Shown piece by piece: positions 62,630 through 64,000 of a stretch of 64,000 nucleotides of DNA (position 1 is its first letter; each line of letters opens with the position of its first letter). A program made the position numbers and the translations under genes. The notes beneath the pieces were generated by a model. The model had not been told where the DNA came from, made no database searches, and worked only from the letters and a program-made list of their open reading frames with translations. Source of the DNA: Paenacidovorax monticola. GTDB taxonomy: Bacteria > Pseudomonadota > Gammaproteobacteria > Burkholderiales > Burkholderiaceae_C. The stretch is from the NCBI RefSeq assembly GCF_014489595.1, contig NZ_CP060790.1, positions 4,464,001 to 4,528,000 of the forward strand, read 5' to 3'.

Positions 62630-63169
62630 TTACTGCACCGGCTTCTCGTAGTGCGTATCCATCTGGTATCGGCCGCTCAGGTAGGCCACGCGCTTGATGA
62701 TCTCGGCCACGCCTTGCAGGAACATGGCGCCGAAACCCAGGGGCAGCAGCAGCCCCGCGGGCCAGCGGATCAGGCCGCCGATGTTGCCCGACATCTCCTT
62801 GGTCACGAACATGTTCCAGAAGAAGGGAGCCGTGAGCCAGGTCAGCAGCCCCATCACGGGCAGCAGGAAGAAGATGAGGCCGAACAGGTCCACGAGCACC
62901 GGGCCCTTGCCGCGCAGCTTGCCGTAGATGATGTCCACGCGCACATGCTCGTTGAGCTTGAGCACCAGGGGGGCGCCCAGCATCACGATGGTGCCGAACA
63001 GGTACCACTGGATCTCGAGCCAGGCGTTGGAACTCAGGTCGAGGCCGTAGCGCGTGAAGGCGTTGCCTGCAGAAATGACGGCGGCGGCGAGCACGGCCCA
63101 TCCTGCGACCTTGCTGAGCTTGGTGGAAATCCAGTCCACGCCCAGGGCCAGTTTGAGGAGTCCTGACAC
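62630..63169 (-). CDS. TRAP transporter small permease DctQ
   Basis: 179 residues with four membrane helices. It has KVAGWAVLAAAVISAGNAFT, WLEIQWYLFGTIVMLGAPLV and EHVRVDIIYGKLRGKGPVLV, characteristic of DctQ. It is first gene of the minus-strand TRAP operon, 42 bases before dctM. The 5' region (63170-63371) holds the operon's promoter and no recognised gene. Confidence 0.92.
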   Translation of the reverse strand: MSGLLKLALGVDWISTKLSKVAGWAVLAAAVISAGNAFTRYGLDLSSNAWLEIQWYLFGTIVMLGAPLVLKLNEHVRVDIIYGKLRGKGPVLVDLFGLIFFLLPVMGLLTWLTAPFFWNMFVTKEMSGNIGGLIRWPAGLLLPLGFGAMFLQGVAEIIKRVAYLSGRYQMDTHYEKPVQ

Positions 63170-63371
63170 GGTTTGTCTCCTTATGGGAATAGTAAAGAGG
63201 GCCCAAGGGTCTTGGGCCGGGGGGAGAAAGGGGTCGACGGATTACAACGCATCGTACGCCCCCCCTGCTGAAAAAAGGCTGACGCGGGCGGTTGGGGTTT
63301 TCCTCAGGTCTTTTCGCATGGCGCAATGCCATGCGGGGCCTGCCTGCACCCGGCGAGGCGGCCGGCCCGCT

Positions 63372-63998
63372 TCAGCGGGCGCCGCCCGGGTGGCGCCTGG
63401 CGCGGAAAGTCCACCAGGGTAGAACGCGGCTCATCGCGAGCACCTGGCCGCAGTGCATGGGGGCGTAGCCCGGCATGGCCTCCATCTGCTGCTGCCATGT
63501 GGCGGTCTGTAGCAGATCGCGCAGCGCCCGCATGGCGGGCTGCTCCAGCGTGGACTTGAGGCAGGCCAGGTGGTAGCGCTCGTGCACCAGCGGCACGAAG
63601 TCCAGGCCGCGCGCGCGCGCGGCCAGCTCGATCCCCATGCCCACGTCCGCCACGCCCGCGGCCACGGCCTGTGCCACGGCCGTGTGTGAAGGCTCGTCGT
63701 GCTCGTAGCCCGCGAGGTCCCCGGGGGCCAGCTCTGCCTGGGCCAGCAGGTCGCCCAGCAGCACGCGCGTGCCGGAGCCCAGGGGGCGGCTCACGAAGCG
63801 CGCCCGGGTACGGGCCACGTCCTGCAGCGAGCGCAGGCCCAGCGGATTGCCGGGCGCCACGATCAAGCCCTGCGTGCGGCGCGCGAAACCGATCACCTTG
63901 TGCAGGCCGGGCTGCAGCAGCGGGCGGTAGGTCCGGGCCGCCTGCGACTCGGCCGCGGGCTGCTCCAGCGTGTGGAAGCCCGCGATAGTGCAACGCCC
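63372..63998 (-). CDS. Molybdate/PBP-domain substrate-binding regulator (5' end outside the window)
   Basis: The visible part, about 208 residues, reads from the right window edge. It contains a PBP-like domain with CTIAGFHTLE, KVIGFARRTQGLIVAPGNPL, GSGTRVLLGDLLAQA and DVGMGIELAARARGLDFVPL. This is the pattern of the PF12727-type domain that often follows a ModE-like or AraC/excisionase DNA-binding domain. The N-terminal part is missing, so DNA binding is not confirmed here. Confidence 0.8.
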   Translation of the reverse strand, partial: GRCTIAGFHTLEQPAAESQAARTYRPLLQPGLHKVIGFARRTQGLIVAPGNPLGLRSLQDVARTRARFVSRPLGSGTRVLLGDLLAQAELAPGDLAGYEHDEPSHTAVAQAVAAGVADVGMGIELAARARGLDFVPLVHERYHLACLKSTLEQPAMRALRDLLQTATWQQQMEAMPGYAPMHCGQVLAMSRVLPWWTFRARRHPGGAR

Positions 63999-64000
63999 CT

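Overview
The window is high-GC DNA with dense coding on both strands. Gene content and gene order point to a Comamonadaceae-type betaproteobacterium (Acidovorax / Alicycliphilus / Diaphorobacter / Comamonas relatives). The pointers are Bug-type tripartite-tricarboxylate receptors, FlhDC as flagellar master regulator, the hemC-hemD-hemX-hemY order beside ppc, xseB-ispA-dxs, a glutarate gcdR-gcdH-CoA-transferase group and a czcI-C-B-A metal efflux operon. No phage, insertion sequence, CRISPR array or replication origin was seen. The genus is an inference from gene content only.

Layout. 1-6.5 kb (+): reductive pyrimidine degradation (preT, preA, NCS1 permease, dihydropyrimidinase, M20 ureidopropionase). 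6.6-11.4 kb: Bug receptor, class III CoA-transferase and glutaryl-CoA dehydrogenase on the minus strand, with a divergent LysR gene. 11.4-12.5 kb: lrgAB. 12.7-14.5 kb: a small unknown protein and glutathione reductase. 14.7-21.8 kb: czc-type divalent-cation efflux operon with His-rich accessory proteins. 21.9-24.7 kb: DUF1801 protein, tRNA-Leu(CAA), cysM, NUDIX, tusA-like. 24.7-29.4 kb (-): galU, valS, VOC protein. 29.6-31.3 kb: ABC-F ATPase. 31.3-33.1 kb (-): cytochrome b561 with two YceI proteins. 33.3-38.1 kb (+): TolC / HlyD / two ABC-2 permeases with no ATPase gene. 38.1-42.2 kb (-): hemC-D-X-Y. 42.3-47.4 kb (+): ppc and a PTS EIIC-EAL fusion. 47.5-49.1 kb (+): cytochrome c and a sulfide-dehydrogenase flavoprotein. 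49.2-51.4 kb: two lipoproteins (one FlgO-like) converging on flhDC. 51.6-54.7 kb (-): mercaptopyruvate sulfurtransferase, EamA exporter, Rieske oxygenase. 54.9-58.0 kb (+): xseB-ispA-dxs. 58.2-63.2 kb: two tandem DctP receptors converging on a dctQ-dctM TRAP permease operon. The right edge holds part of a molybdate/PBP-domain regulator.

Two features cut across the layout. First, ten otherwise intact genes are broken at thirteen places. Every break is a single missing base, and nearly all lie in short G or C runs. This is more likely a homopolymer-deletion signature of the sequence data than real gene decay, so these genes are annotated as CDS with the break described. Second, a palindromic repeat with a fixed 18-nt tail (AGCTAY-N10-AGC) occurs four times. 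Three copies are intergenic, where at least two act as plausible terminators. One lies in frame inside hemD.

The most unusual protein is the PTS EIIC-EAL fusion at 45.3-47.4 kb, a membrane sugar-binding module joined to an apparently active c-di-GMP phosphodiesterase. No wholly new multi-gene system could be demonstrated from sequence alone.
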